Made by a program: the position numbers and the translations under genes
Origin: Bacillota bacterium
GTDB taxonomy: Bacteria > Bacillota > UBA4882 > UBA8346
Length of the DNA stretch: 64,000 nucleotides
NCBI GenBank assembly: GCA_023394955.1
Contig: JAEWZY010000050.1
Span: forward strand, 24,656 to 88,655
Direction of reading: 5' to 3'
Notes under the pieces: generated by a model
The model's database searches: none
Seen by the model: only the letters and a program-made list of their open reading frames with translations
What the model was told of the DNA's origin: nothing
Shown: in pieces, positions 26,612 through 34,707 of the stretch
Numbering within the stretch: the stretch's first letter is position 1
Layout of the letters: each line of letters opens with the position of its first letter

Positions 26612-26626
26612 GAAAAACGTATTTTT
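26612..26626. promoter_or_regulatory. Candidate LacI-family operator
   Basis: GAAAAACGTATTTTT, an imperfect palindrome with the central CG typical of LacI-family sites. It lies just downstream of the -10, where it could block initiation (autoregulation). A perfect related palindrome lies at 34678-34691. Confidence 0.4.
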
Positions 26627-26668
26627 ATATTATTCATCGATAAGTCTAACCATAGAAGGAGTTTGTCG

Positions 26669-27688
26669 ATGGAACGGGTCAAAAAAAGAGCGACTATCCG
26701 CGATATCGCCAAATTAGCCCAGACATCGGTAGCTACGGTTTCATGGGTCTTAAACGGTGATTCCCGGAAATATGTCAGTGATGAGTTAAAGGAACGCGTA
26801 TTAGAAGCGGCTAAAACCCTTAACTACCATCCCAATTTGTTAGCACAGCGTTTAAAGGGGAAATCCCGTAAATTGTTGGCGATTATTGTACCCCAATTTG
26901 AAAACTTTTTCTTTAACCGAATCGTCATCGGGGCTGAAAAGCATGCAAACACCCACAATTACAAGCTCTTAATTTGCAGCACTGATGATAATCCCCAAAA
27001 GGAGTTCGAACTAGTCAACCAACTAATCGCCAATTGGGTAGATGGTTTTATGATCGCTCCAACTTTAAATGGGATAAATTCACTTACCGCAATCACCCAG
27101 TCGGGTATTCCTTTGGTCTTATTGGATCGATTAATTTCCGAGAATGTTGATTATGTGGCCACCGATAATTATGCCGCAGCCTATACCGGAGCAAAATATC
27201 TATTTGAACAAGGCCATCGCCACATTGCTTACATTGGTTGGGATATCGATTTAAATACCATCGTTGATCGGAACAAAGCCTTTTTTAAGGCGGCCGAAGA
27301 ACATGGGATTACCAGGGAAGACATTATTTTTCGAAGAGCCCCCCGTACCTCTGAGGCAGGGTATAATACCGCCAACGAAATTTTAGACGAACATCGGCCC
27401 ACTGCCTTTTTCGTTGATCAAAACAATATTGCCGAAGGTGTAGTCCAAGCGTTACGCAAGCGAAAAATCAATATTCCCAAAGATATATCAGTATTATTAT
27501 ATGGTGACCCCAGTTGGGCCCAGCTTAATATTCCCGAGTTTACTTGCGTCGCCTTACCGGACATTGAAATTGGGACGGAAGGCGCCCGTATCTTAATTGA
27601 TAAAGTGGAAGGCCGGAGTTCTAACATTCAGACCATTTTATTAGGGGGCAATTTAGTAGAGCGTGGTTCCATCAAAAAATTAATATAG
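26669..27688 (+). CDS. LacI-family transcriptional regulator
   Basis: 339 aa from ATG 26669 (AAGGAG 7 nt upstream). The N-terminal helix-turn-helix and hinge read ATIRDIAKLAQTSVATVSWVLN...LAQRLKGKSRKLLAIIVPQ, followed by a periplasmic-binding-like effector domain (VDGFMIAPT; GIPLVLLDR; GAKYLFEQGHRHIAYIG; GTEGARILIDKVEG). It likely controls the adjacent dehydratase and transporter genes in response to a sugar or sugar acid. The effector is not known. Confidence 0.92.
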   Translation: MERVKKRATIRDIAKLAQTSVATVSWVLNGDSRKYVSDELKERVLEAAKTLNYHPNLLAQRLKGKSRKLLAIIVPQFENFFFNRIVIGAEKHANTHNYKLLICSTDDNPQKEFELVNQLIANWVDGFMIAPTLNGINSLTAITQSGIPLVLLDRLISENVDYVATDNYAAAYTGAKYLFEQGHRHIAYIGWDIDLNTIVDRNKAFFKAAEEHGITREDIIFRRAPRTSEAGYNTANEILDEHRPTAFFVDQNNIAEGVVQALRKRKINIPKDISVLLYGDPSWAQLNIPEFTCVALPDIEIGTEGARILIDKVEGRSSNIQTILLGGNLVERGSIKKLI

Positions 27689-27797
27689 TAGAGACTAATG
27701 TCTTTACATATAGGTCAGAAAAGAAGGAGGTGAAAAAACCTAAGTTTTGGAGCATCAGGCTTTTTGTTTGTCAACACTATTCTAGGGAGGGAACCGA

Positions 27798-28787
27798 ATG
27801 AAAAGAAATTTCAGATTTTACCTGGTAATAGGCTTGATTTTAGCAATTGGCTCGACTGGATTGACCATGGCTAATGATAATTACCCATCTCGGCCGGTTG
27901 AATTTATCTGTTCCTGGTCTGCCGGAGGCGGAGTTGACGTATTGATGCGCGCTATTGCCTCTGTTTTCCCGAAATACGCTAATAATCAACAATTGATTAT
28001 TAAGAATGTTCCGGGCGGCGGCAGCGCAATGGGTTTCATTGAGGCCTCCCGGGCAAAACCGGATGGTTATTCCCTTTCTTCGGGAACAACACCTTTTATT
28101 ACTAAGATCCACATGAGTTCAGTTCCTTACAGTCTTGATAATTTTGAGCCGATTATGATGTTTGCCGATATACCTTGTTATATTATGGTTCCAGCTGACT
28201 CTCCATATAAGGACCTTCGCGATTATGTCGCGGCAGCTAAAAAACGGCCCGGGCAAATTACATTAGGTAATGCCGGTTCCGGTGGAGGAACTCACTTGGT
28301 TGGACTGGCTTTTCAAAAATTTGCAAAAATTCAATTGAATAATATCCCTCATGAAGGTGGCGGACCAGCATTCACCAATCTGATGGGGAAACATATTGAT
28401 TCAGCTATCGGCTCATCCCCCGAAGGAATGCCCCAAGCTTTAGCCGGACAACTCCGGATTTTAGGAATTTTTGCCGACCAAAGATTGGCGAAATTCCCGA
28501 ATGTTAAAACCGCTCAAGAACAAGGACTTGACTTTGTGGGCACCATGTGGCGGGGTATTATGGCTCCGAAGGGGACTCCTAAGGAGATCATCGATAAGTT
28601 AGATGGCATCTTCAAAAAGTGCATGGAAGATCCGGGCTTTGTTAAACAAGCCGAAGAAATGATGTGGCCTCTTAAATACAGAGGTACGAAAGAATTTGCC
28701 CAATTTATGAGAGAACAAGACATAAGTTATAAAGAATTAATTATCGAAAATAAATTGGGAGATCGTTATAAGAATCTGTACAAATAA
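27798..28787 (+). CDS. tctC: Tripartite tricarboxylate transporter receptor TctC (Bug family)
   Basis: 329 aa. A signal peptide (YLVIGLILAIGSTGLTMA) is followed by the Bug hallmarks YPSRPVEFICSWSAGGGVDVLMRA, NVPGGGSAMGFIEASRAKPDGY, VPADSPYKDLRDYV, GNAGSGGGTHLVGLAF and GTMWRGIMAPKGTPKEIIDKL. It is the extracytoplasmic carboxylate receptor for TctAB. AGGGAGGG precedes the ATG. A hairpin follows the gene, as expected if the receptor is made in excess of the permease. Its permease partners lie 2.2 kb downstream in the same operon. Confidence 0.93.
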   Translation: MKRNFRFYLVIGLILAIGSTGLTMANDNYPSRPVEFICSWSAGGGVDVLMRAIASVFPKYANNQQLIIKNVPGGGSAMGFIEASRAKPDGYSLSSGTTPFITKIHMSSVPYSLDNFEPIMMFADIPCYIMVPADSPYKDLRDYVAAAKKRPGQITLGNAGSGGGTHLVGLAFQKFAKIQLNNIPHEGGGPAFTNLMGKHIDSAIGSSPEGMPQALAGQLRILGIFADQRLAKFPNVKTAQEQGLDFVGTMWRGIMAPKGTPKEIIDKLDGIFKKCMEDPGFVKQAEEMMWPLKYRGTKEFAQFMREQDISYKELIIENKLGDRYKNLYK

Positions 28788-28803
28788 ATACTGATAATTA
28801 ATT

Positions 28804-28828
28804 AGGGGGGCCGGACCTCGGCTCCCCT
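28804..28828 (+). terminator. Attenuating hairpin after tctC
   Basis: AGGGGGGCCG pairs with CGGCTCCCCT (one G-U) around a 5-nt loop, followed by TTATTTAA. The T-tract is weak, so partial read-through into the downstream genes is likely. Confidence 0.65.
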
Positions 28829-28848
28829 TTATTTAAGGCGGTGCAGCA

Positions 28849-29958
28849 ATGACAAGAAGAGAGGAGACTCTCCTAAAAGAAAAACGTTTAATTGGTTTGA
28901 TCGAAGCTCAAAACCTAAAAGGGATTCTCTTAAAAAAACAAGCTAATTTTTCCTGGTTGACCGGCGGCGGTTTCAATATGGTTGGTATCGCTACAGAGAT
29001 GGGGATTTCTTCCTTGTTGGTGACCAAGGAAGGCCGTTATCTATTGGCCAATAAAATTGAAGCGGCGCGGATGATGGATGAAGAAGGCCTCAAAGATCTG
29101 GGTTTTGAGTTACTGGATTGGGAATGGTATGTTGATCGGGAAGCGGAAATGATCCGAAAAATCGTAGGGGACCTTTCTCAAGTTGGAGCAGATGTTGCTT
29201 TCGGCCAATGTCGAAATATAGATGGAGAAATCAAAAAACTGCGCTATGCTCTTACTGAAAATGAGGTCGACCGTTATCTTTTCCTAGGCGAGAAGTTGTC
29301 AGAGTCAGTGGAAAAAGTAATGCTTGGGATAAGACCCGGCGATAACGAGTCCGAAGTTGCCGGAAGAATCGGAGCGGAGCTTTGGAAATACCGGATCGAC
29401 CCGACTGGATTTATGGTCGCCGCTGATGATCGGATTTATTCATATCGGCATCCGATTCCAACGGAACGGATGATTAAACGGCAGTTAATGGTGAGTGTCA
29501 ATGCCCGCTATAAGGGTTTAATCACTACTATTACCCGAATGCTACATTTTGGAAGGCCTGAAGCGAGATTCCTTCAACAGTTCCAAGACAATCTGGAAAT
29601 TGATTTCCGGATGACGGAGGCCACCAAACCAGGGATCACAGCTAAGGTTCCCTTTGAAGTCGGATTAGAAACATACCGGAGATTAGGACACCAAGATGAA
29701 TGGCGCCTCCATCATCAAGGCGGGGCTATGGGTTATTACGCGCGCGATATTAAAGTTACTTCGGAAACCGAGGATTTAATCGTTGAAAACCAGGCTTATT
29801 GTTGGAATCCTTCGATTTCCGGCACGAAAACCGAAGATGGGTTTATCGCCACTGTTAATGGCCAGATATTTATCACAAAACCGATAATTTATCCCAAGGT
29901 AGAATTTAAGGTTAACGGTGTGACTATGATTAAACCTGGATTGCTCATCATCGACTGA
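28849..29958 (+). CDS. M24 (pita-bread fold) family protein with degenerate metal site
   Basis: 369 aa with the creatinase/prolidase-type N-terminal domain (residues 1-130; NFSWLTGGGFN) and a C-terminal M24 domain. The five metal ligands of Xaa-Pro aminopeptidases (D, D, H, E, E) are poorly kept. The Asp-x-Gly motif reads SVNARYKG, the second Asp position reads TTITR, the first Glu region reads WNPSISG; a His (HHQGGAMGY) and the last Glu (KTEDGF) remain. It may therefore be a non-metallo member, as creatinase is, acting on a C-N bond other than a peptide. Encoded between tctC and tctB, so its substrate may be what the transporter brings in. Confidence 0.75.
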   Translation: MTRREETLLKEKRLIGLIEAQNLKGILLKKQANFSWLTGGGFNMVGIATEMGISSLLVTKEGRYLLANKIEAARMMDEEGLKDLGFELLDWEWYVDREAEMIRKIVGDLSQVGADVAFGQCRNIDGEIKKLRYALTENEVDRYLFLGEKLSESVEKVMLGIRPGDNESEVAGRIGAELWKYRIDPTGFMVAADDRIYSYRHPIPTERMIKRQLMVSVNARYKGLITTITRMLHFGRPEARFLQQFQDNLEIDFRMTEATKPGITAKVPFEVGLETYRRLGHQDEWRLHHQGGAMGYYARDIKVTSETEDLIVENQAYCWNPSISGTKTEDGFIATVNGQIFITKPIIYPKVEFKVNGVTMIKPGLLIID

Positions 29959-29969
29959 GGAGGAGTCAC

Positions 29970-30992
29970 ATGGAACCCTTAGGTATAGCGATAATTGGAT
30001 GCGGTATGATTTCCAAAATCCATTTGGCGGCGCTTCGGGAAATCCCTGAATCCCGTATTTGCGGCGTTTGGAGTAGGAAACCCGAAACTACCAAAAGATG
30101 CGCGGACGAATACGGAATACGGGCATATGAAAGCTTTCAAGCAGTTTGTGATGACTCGGAAGTAAAAATAATCATATTATGTACGCCTCCGGGGCTTCAC
30201 GTAGATCAAGGGCTCCTAGCCGCAGCTGCCGGGAAACATTTAATCATTGAAAAACCGCTTGATGTTGATTGTGGCAAAGGAAAAAAACTGGTTGAAACTT
30301 ATCGAGAAAAAGGTCTAAAATTGGCGGTTATTTATCAAAACCGTTATACAAAAGCGGCCCGCCAGGTCAAGGCGGCTATGGATCAAGGATTGCTCGGCAA
30401 ACTAATCCTGGGTGACGCTTACGTTAAATGGTATCGTTCTCCGGAGTATTACGCCAGCGCCGACTGGAGGGGCACCTGGGAAGTTGAGGGTGGCGGTTCA
30501 TTAATCACTCAAGCAATCCATAGCATTGATCTCCTACAATGGTTTATGGGTAAAGTAAAGAGTATCTCCGGAGCGATTAGAATCAGCACTCACCAAATTC
30601 AGACGGAAGACTTAGGCGTGGCGGTTTTGGAATTCGATAACGGGGCCTTAGGTGTAATCGAAAGTTCAACTGCAATCGTGCCCGGTTTCAAAGAGCGGCT
30701 TGAGATCCACGGACAGAAAGGCACCATAATCCTAGAGGGCGGCAATATTAAGGAATGGAAGGTTGAGGGCTGCAACGAGGCAGACTATCTGCAACCAGAG
30801 AAGATTAGTTATGGGAAGACTGATTCGCCGGCAATCTCTTTTGTTAACCATCAAACCCAATTACAGGAGATTATCAGTAGCATCTTAAATGGTAAGGAGC
30901 CGGAGGTCAGCGGTGAGGAAGGGCTCAAGTCCTTAGAGATTGTTCAAGGGATTTATCGGTCATCTCAAAAAGGACAAAAGGTATATTTGTAA
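29970..30992 (+). CDS. Gfo/Idh/MocA-family oxidoreductase
   Basis: 340 aa. Rossmann motif IAIIGCGMISKIHLAAL, then LCTPPGLHVDQGLLAAAAGKHLIIEKPLDVD (the EKP signature), and a C-terminal domain with WRGTWEVEGGGSLITQAIHSIDLLQWFMG, where the His is the likely catalytic residue. NAD(P)-dependent oxidation or reduction of a sugar or sugar derivative is typical. GGAGGAG precedes the ATG; the gene begins 12 nt after the M24-like gene in the transporter operon. Confidence 0.9.
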   Translation: MEPLGIAIIGCGMISKIHLAALREIPESRICGVWSRKPETTKRCADEYGIRAYESFQAVCDDSEVKIIILCTPPGLHVDQGLLAAAAGKHLIIEKPLDVDCGKGKKLVETYREKGLKLAVIYQNRYTKAARQVKAAMDQGLLGKLILGDAYVKWYRSPEYYASADWRGTWEVEGGGSLITQAIHSIDLLQWFMGKVKSISGAIRISTHQIQTEDLGVAVLEFDNGALGVIESSTAIVPGFKERLEIHGQKGTIILEGGNIKEWKVEGCNEADYLQPEKISYGKTDSPAISFVNHQTQLQEIISSILNGKEPEVSGEEGLKSLEIVQGIYRSSQKGQKVYL

Positions 30993-31035
30993 TCAACCAG
31001 AATTATTACTTAATACCATTGGAAGGAGGCAAACC

Positions 31036-31479
31036 ATGAAAAAGTGGGAACGAATCGCTGCTATTGTTCTTATTTTAGTTGGGATCGGGGCTGCTTTGGG
31101 CGCTTTGGAAATTGGTTTTGGAAGCTTTAGGTCCCCTGGCCCGGGTTTTTTACCATTCTGGTTGGCCGTTACGTTATCGACAATATCTATTATTTACCTG
31201 ATTACCAATTTAGGATCTGACGCCACGGTCAAACTCTGGCCGGGGAAAATCTGGTTCCGTCCGTTAGTGGCGATTTTAGTTATGTTTGGTTATTCATTTT
31301 TCTTGAAATGGTTCGGTTTTTGCACTGCCACCTTTGCGCTCTTTGTAACTTGGATGACAGTTGTGGCTAAAGAAAAATGGTCGACGGTTGCCTTGGTTTC
31401 AATATTAACAACTGGAATAACATATCTTTTGTTTGAGGTATTACTAAAAGTACCTCTTCCAAAAGGTATCTTATTTTAA
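31036..31479 (+). CDS. tctB: Tripartite tricarboxylate transporter small membrane subunit TctB
   Basis: 147 aa with four hydrophobic segments (AAIVLILVGIGAALGALEIGFG, FLPFWLAVTLSTISIIYLI, LVAILVMFGYSFFLKWFGFCTATFALFV, VALVSILTTGITYLLFEVLL) and the family motif PGPGFLPFW. The ATG at 31036 has AAGGAGG upstream; the frame is open further 5' only inside the oxidoreductase gene. With TctA it forms the secondary transporter that takes substrate from TctC. Confidence 0.9.
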   Translation: MKKWERIAAIVLILVGIGAALGALEIGFGSFRSPGPGFLPFWLAVTLSTISIIYLITNLGSDATVKLWPGKIWFRPLVAILVMFGYSFFLKWFGFCTATFALFVTWMTVVAKEKWSTVALVSILTTGITYLLFEVLLKVPLPKGILF

Positions 31480-31505
31480 ATCAATCACAAAAAGGAGGGA
31501 AGAAA

Positions 31506-33011
31506 ATGTTAGACTCCTTACAAGGATTAGCTTCCGGGTTTTCCTTGGCGCTCACCCCCGTAAATTTGTTATTTGGTTTGATAGGAGCAATATTGGGGAC
31601 CGCGGTCGGAGTATTGCCGGGATTAGGCCCGGCTGCTACCATATCGCTCCTGCTTCCACTGACATACGCCTTGGGTTCTCCGGTGACTTCCATTATTATG
31701 ATGGCCGGGATCTATTATGGAGCTATGTACGGCGGTTCTACTACTTCGATACTCTTGAATATACCGGGGGAATCAGCTTCGGTTGTTACTTGTATCGACG
31801 GTTATAAAATGGCGAAACAAGGCCGGGCCGGCCCCGCATTGGGAATTGCCGCAGTTGGATCATTTATTGCTGGAACGATAGGCGTAATCGGTTTAACCTT
31901 TTTAGCGCCTCCGATAGCGGCCTTTGCCCTCGAATTCGGCCCCGCCGAATATGTTGCCCTGACAATATTGGGACTGATGCTGGCCTCGTTTTTATCCGGG
32001 AAATCAGTGCTCAAGGGATTAGTCATGGCCGTGCTGGGGCTACTCTTGGCCACGGTGGGAATGGACCCGGTAAGCGGTAATCTCCGTTATACTTTCGGGA
32101 CTATTATATTAATGGATGGATTGGACTTTTTAATTTTAGCTATGGGCATTTTCGGTATTGGCGAAATCTTAACCAATCTGGAAGAAACCGTCAGTAACGA
32201 ATTAGTCACTGAAAAAGTCAAAAATATCTGGCCGACACTTAAAGATTATGCCCAAACAAAATGGTCGATTTTGAGAGGGTCGTTAATCGGATTGTTTGTG
32301 GGATTACTACCGGGCGGCGGGGCGGTTATCGCCTCTATGGTTTCTTATGCGGTTGAGAAAAAATCTTCGAAAACGCCGGAACAGTTTGGTGAAGGCGCCA
32401 TCGAAGGGGTAGCCGGTCCGGAATCGGCAAATAACGCCGCTGCCAGCGCTTCATTTATTCCGATGATGACCTTGGGAATTCCCGGAAATCCGGCCATTGC
32501 CATGATCTTTGCGGCGTTAATGATTCAAAATGTCGTCCCCGGGCCGTTTCTAATCAAAGAACATCCGGATCTCTTTTGGGGCGTCATCGCTTCGATGTAT
32601 ATCGGGAACGCAATGTTATTGATTTTGAACCTCCCGTTAGTTGGCGTTTGGATCAAAATGTTACGAGTACCCTATTCAATCTTAGCCCCGATTGTGGTGA
32701 TGATCTGTTCACTTGGTGTTTATAGCAATAAAAACAATGTAATGGATGTCGTGATGATGTTCATTTTCGGCGTCTTTGGATATTTCTTACGCAAATTCCG
32801 TTTTGAGCTGGGACCCTTACTTTTAGCTTTTGTACTAGGTAGGATTTTGGAAAGAAATTTAAGCCAAGCCTTATTGATCTCCCATGGTAACTTTGGGATC
32901 TTCGTAAGTCGGCCAATTTCAGCTACTCTCTTAAGCATCATTATGCTAATGATCTTAGTTCCATTATCAGTAACAATTTATAAACGGTTTAAACCAGTTA
33001 CTAGCGCCTAA
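31506..33011 (+). CDS. tctA: Tripartite tricarboxylate transporter large permease TctA
   Basis: 501 aa, about 11-12 membrane segments. Family motifs: GTAVGVLPGLGPAATISLLLP, YYGAMYGGSTTSILLNIPGE, GLLPGGGAVIASMVSYAVEKK and GVAGPESANNAAASASFIPMMTLGIPGNPA. It is the ion-coupled carboxylate permease. AGGAGGG before the ATG, 26 nt after tctB; a terminator follows. Confidence 0.95.
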   Translation: MLDSLQGLASGFSLALTPVNLLFGLIGAILGTAVGVLPGLGPAATISLLLPLTYALGSPVTSIIMMAGIYYGAMYGGSTTSILLNIPGESASVVTCIDGYKMAKQGRAGPALGIAAVGSFIAGTIGVIGLTFLAPPIAAFALEFGPAEYVALTILGLMLASFLSGKSVLKGLVMAVLGLLLATVGMDPVSGNLRYTFGTIILMDGLDFLILAMGIFGIGEILTNLEETVSNELVTEKVKNIWPTLKDYAQTKWSILRGSLIGLFVGLLPGGGAVIASMVSYAVEKKSSKTPEQFGEGAIEGVAGPESANNAAASASFIPMMTLGIPGNPAIAMIFAALMIQNVVPGPFLIKEHPDLFWGVIASMYIGNAMLLILNLPLVGVWIKMLRVPYSILAPIVVMICSLGVYSNKNNVMDVVMMFIFGVFGYFLRKFRFELGPLLLAFVLGRILERNLSQALLISHGNFGIFVSRPISATLLSIIMLMILVPLSVTIYKRFKPVTSA

Positions 33012-33014
33012 GCA

Positions 33015-33045
33015 AGGGACGGCCATCACGGCCGTCTCTTTTTTT
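33015..33045 (+). terminator. Terminator of the tct operon
   Basis: AGGGACGGCC pairs with GGCCGTCTCT (one G-U) around ATCAC, followed by TTTTTTT. Four nucleotides after tctA. Confidence 0.92.
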
Positions 33046-33125
33046 GCCAACGAAGGATAAATAAGGATGGATTGTCTATAATATAATACAAGAGAATGAA
33101 ATAGTAACCAACGGTAGGGGAGAGA

Positions 33126-33431
33126 ATGAAATACAGAGGTCTGGTCTGGGTTAGCAGCTTAGCGAGTATTTTCCTTTTTTTGCCTTCTTTAGCCATTAAA
33201 CTTTGGGAATTACTAACCGGAGCTCCTTGGCGCCAAAAAAGCTGGGTAGTCTATCCGCTTATAGCTATTGCGCTGTTCCAAGCAATCAGGATCAGACGCC
33301 GGTTTCGAAAAAGCAAGTCTAATTTAGATTGCCAAGATTCATTGGTTTATCTAGCCAAACAACGCCTGGTTAAGGGAGAGTTGAGCCTCGAAGAATTCAG
33401 ACAAATCAGGGAAGAGCTGAAGCAGAATTAA
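33126..33431 (+). CDS. Small membrane protein with C-terminal SHOCT-like domain
   Basis: 101 aa. Two hydrophobic segments (WVSSLASIFLFLPSLAIKLW and VVYPLIAIALFQAI), a basic stretch, then LVYLAKQRLVKGELSLEEFRQIREEL, which matches the short SHOCT oligomerisation motif. SHOCT is usually found at the termini of membrane or secreted proteins. Function unknown. GGGGAG precedes the ATG. It stands 120 bp upstream of ddl and may share its transcript. Confidence 0.7.
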   Translation: MKYRGLVWVSSLASIFLFLPSLAIKLWELLTGAPWRQKSWVVYPLIAIALFQAIRIRRRFRKSKSNLDCQDSLVYLAKQRLVKGELSLEEFRQIREELKQN

Positions 33432-33550
33432 GATGTCAGGGATAGATTTTTTATCCATTCGGCAGGAAAGATTCTAATGATCGAGAATAGCAGAGATAAG
33501 TGTTTAATATATTTCATACAGATATATCGTTTTTAAAACGAGGGAGCGGA

Positions 33551-34654
33551 ATGAGTAAGATTCGAGTTGGATTGATTTATGGCGGCCGTTCGGGGGAACA
33601 CGAAGTTTCCGTGTTATCCGCCGACTCGGTCATGTTGGCTATTGATCAAGACAAATATGAGGTTCTCCCCATCGGTATTACCAAAGAAGGCAGTTGGATT
33701 CCAGGCCAATCCCCAAGTCCATTGGTTGAGAGCCGGAATTTACAAGTACGGCTTTTAAATAACGGCAGCGAGAACGAAAATGAGAACCATCTATTAGCTG
33801 TTCTTTCCAATAACCAGGGAAACCTATTAGTAGGGCTTCGGGACAGGGTTGATGTGATCTTTCCGGTAATGCACGGCCCATTTGGCGAAGATGGGACTAT
33901 CCAAGGTTTATTGGAATTGGCCGATATTCCGTATGTCGGCGGCGGTGTATTAGCATCGGCTGTTGGGATGGATAAGGTCATTATGAAGATGGTATTTCAA
34001 CAAAAAGGGTTGCCTGTCGGGGATTATTTGTCTTACTTCCGAAAAGATCTTAATAGTAATAGCGAGGTCATTTGCGCTGAGATTGAACGGAAACTAGACT
34101 ATCCTTGTTTTGTAAAACCGGCCAACCTTGGTTCCAGTGTAGGTATTTCTAAGGCTCACGACAGGAAAGAACTTATCCGAGCTTTACATTTTGCGGCTGA
34201 ATACGATCGAAAGATCATAGTGGAAAAGATGCTTCATGGACGGGAAATTGAATGCGCGGTCCTGGGAAATGATGAACCCATAGCTTCGGCGCCGGGAGAG
34301 ATCCTGCCGTGCGCCGAGTTTTATGATTATGATGCTAAGTATGTGCTTAATGATTCAAAGTTAGAGATACCTGCGGCTTTAGGGGAGGAAATAATGGTCA
34401 AGATCCAAGATTATGCGGTGCAAGCTTTCAAAGCTATTGATTGCGCCGGTTTAGGCCGGGTTGATTTCTTCGTGGATGAACCGGCGGGGGAGATTTTTGT
34501 TAATGAAATCAATACCATACCCGGATTTACCAGAATCAGCATGTATCCGAAGTTGTGGGAAGCCAGCGGTATCAGTTATACTGAATTAATCAATCGTTTA
34601 CTTGAATTGGCCTTAGAACGTTATCGAGAAAAAGCTCGTAACCGGATCGGCTAG
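33551..34654 (+). CDS. ddl: D-alanine--D-alanine ligase
   Basis: 367 aa from ATG 33551 (GAGGGA 5 nt upstream); the frame extends 17 codons further to ATG 33500, which lacks a site. ATP-grasp motifs: IYGGRSGEHEVSVLSA, MHGPFGEDGTIQG, IPYVGGGVLASAVGMDK, CFVKPANLGSSVGISKA, GLGRVDFFVD and VNEINTIPGFTRISMYPKLW. It makes D-Ala-D-Ala for peptidoglycan. The omega-loop MYPKLW suggests the normal D-Ala ligase (Tyr-Pro-Lys) rather than a D-Lac ligase. Confidence 0.95.
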   Translation: MSKIRVGLIYGGRSGEHEVSVLSADSVMLAIDQDKYEVLPIGITKEGSWIPGQSPSPLVESRNLQVRLLNNGSENENENHLLAVLSNNQGNLLVGLRDRVDVIFPVMHGPFGEDGTIQGLLELADIPYVGGGVLASAVGMDKVIMKMVFQQKGLPVGDYLSYFRKDLNSNSEVICAEIERKLDYPCFVKPANLGSSVGISKAHDRKELIRALHFAAEYDRKIIVEKMLHGREIECAVLGNDEPIASAPGEILPCAEFYDYDAKYVLNDSKLEIPAALGEEIMVKIQDYAVQAFKAIDCAGLGRVDFFVDEPAGEIFVNEINTIPGFTRISMYPKLWEASGISYTELINRLLELALERYREKARNRIG

Positions 34655-34677
34655 AGGGCCATTTTTTTGAAGAACTG

Positions 34678-34691
34678 AAAAAACGTTTTTT
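34678..34691. promoter_or_regulatory. Candidate LacI-family operator before the LarA-like gene
   Basis: Perfect 14-bp palindrome AAAAAACGTTTTTT, ending just before the AAGGAGG of the LarA-like gene. It resembles the palindrome at 26612-26626 at the lacI promoter. It could also be chance in AT-rich DNA. Confidence 0.35.
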
Positions 34692-34707
34692 TAAGGAGGC
34701 GCTTCCA

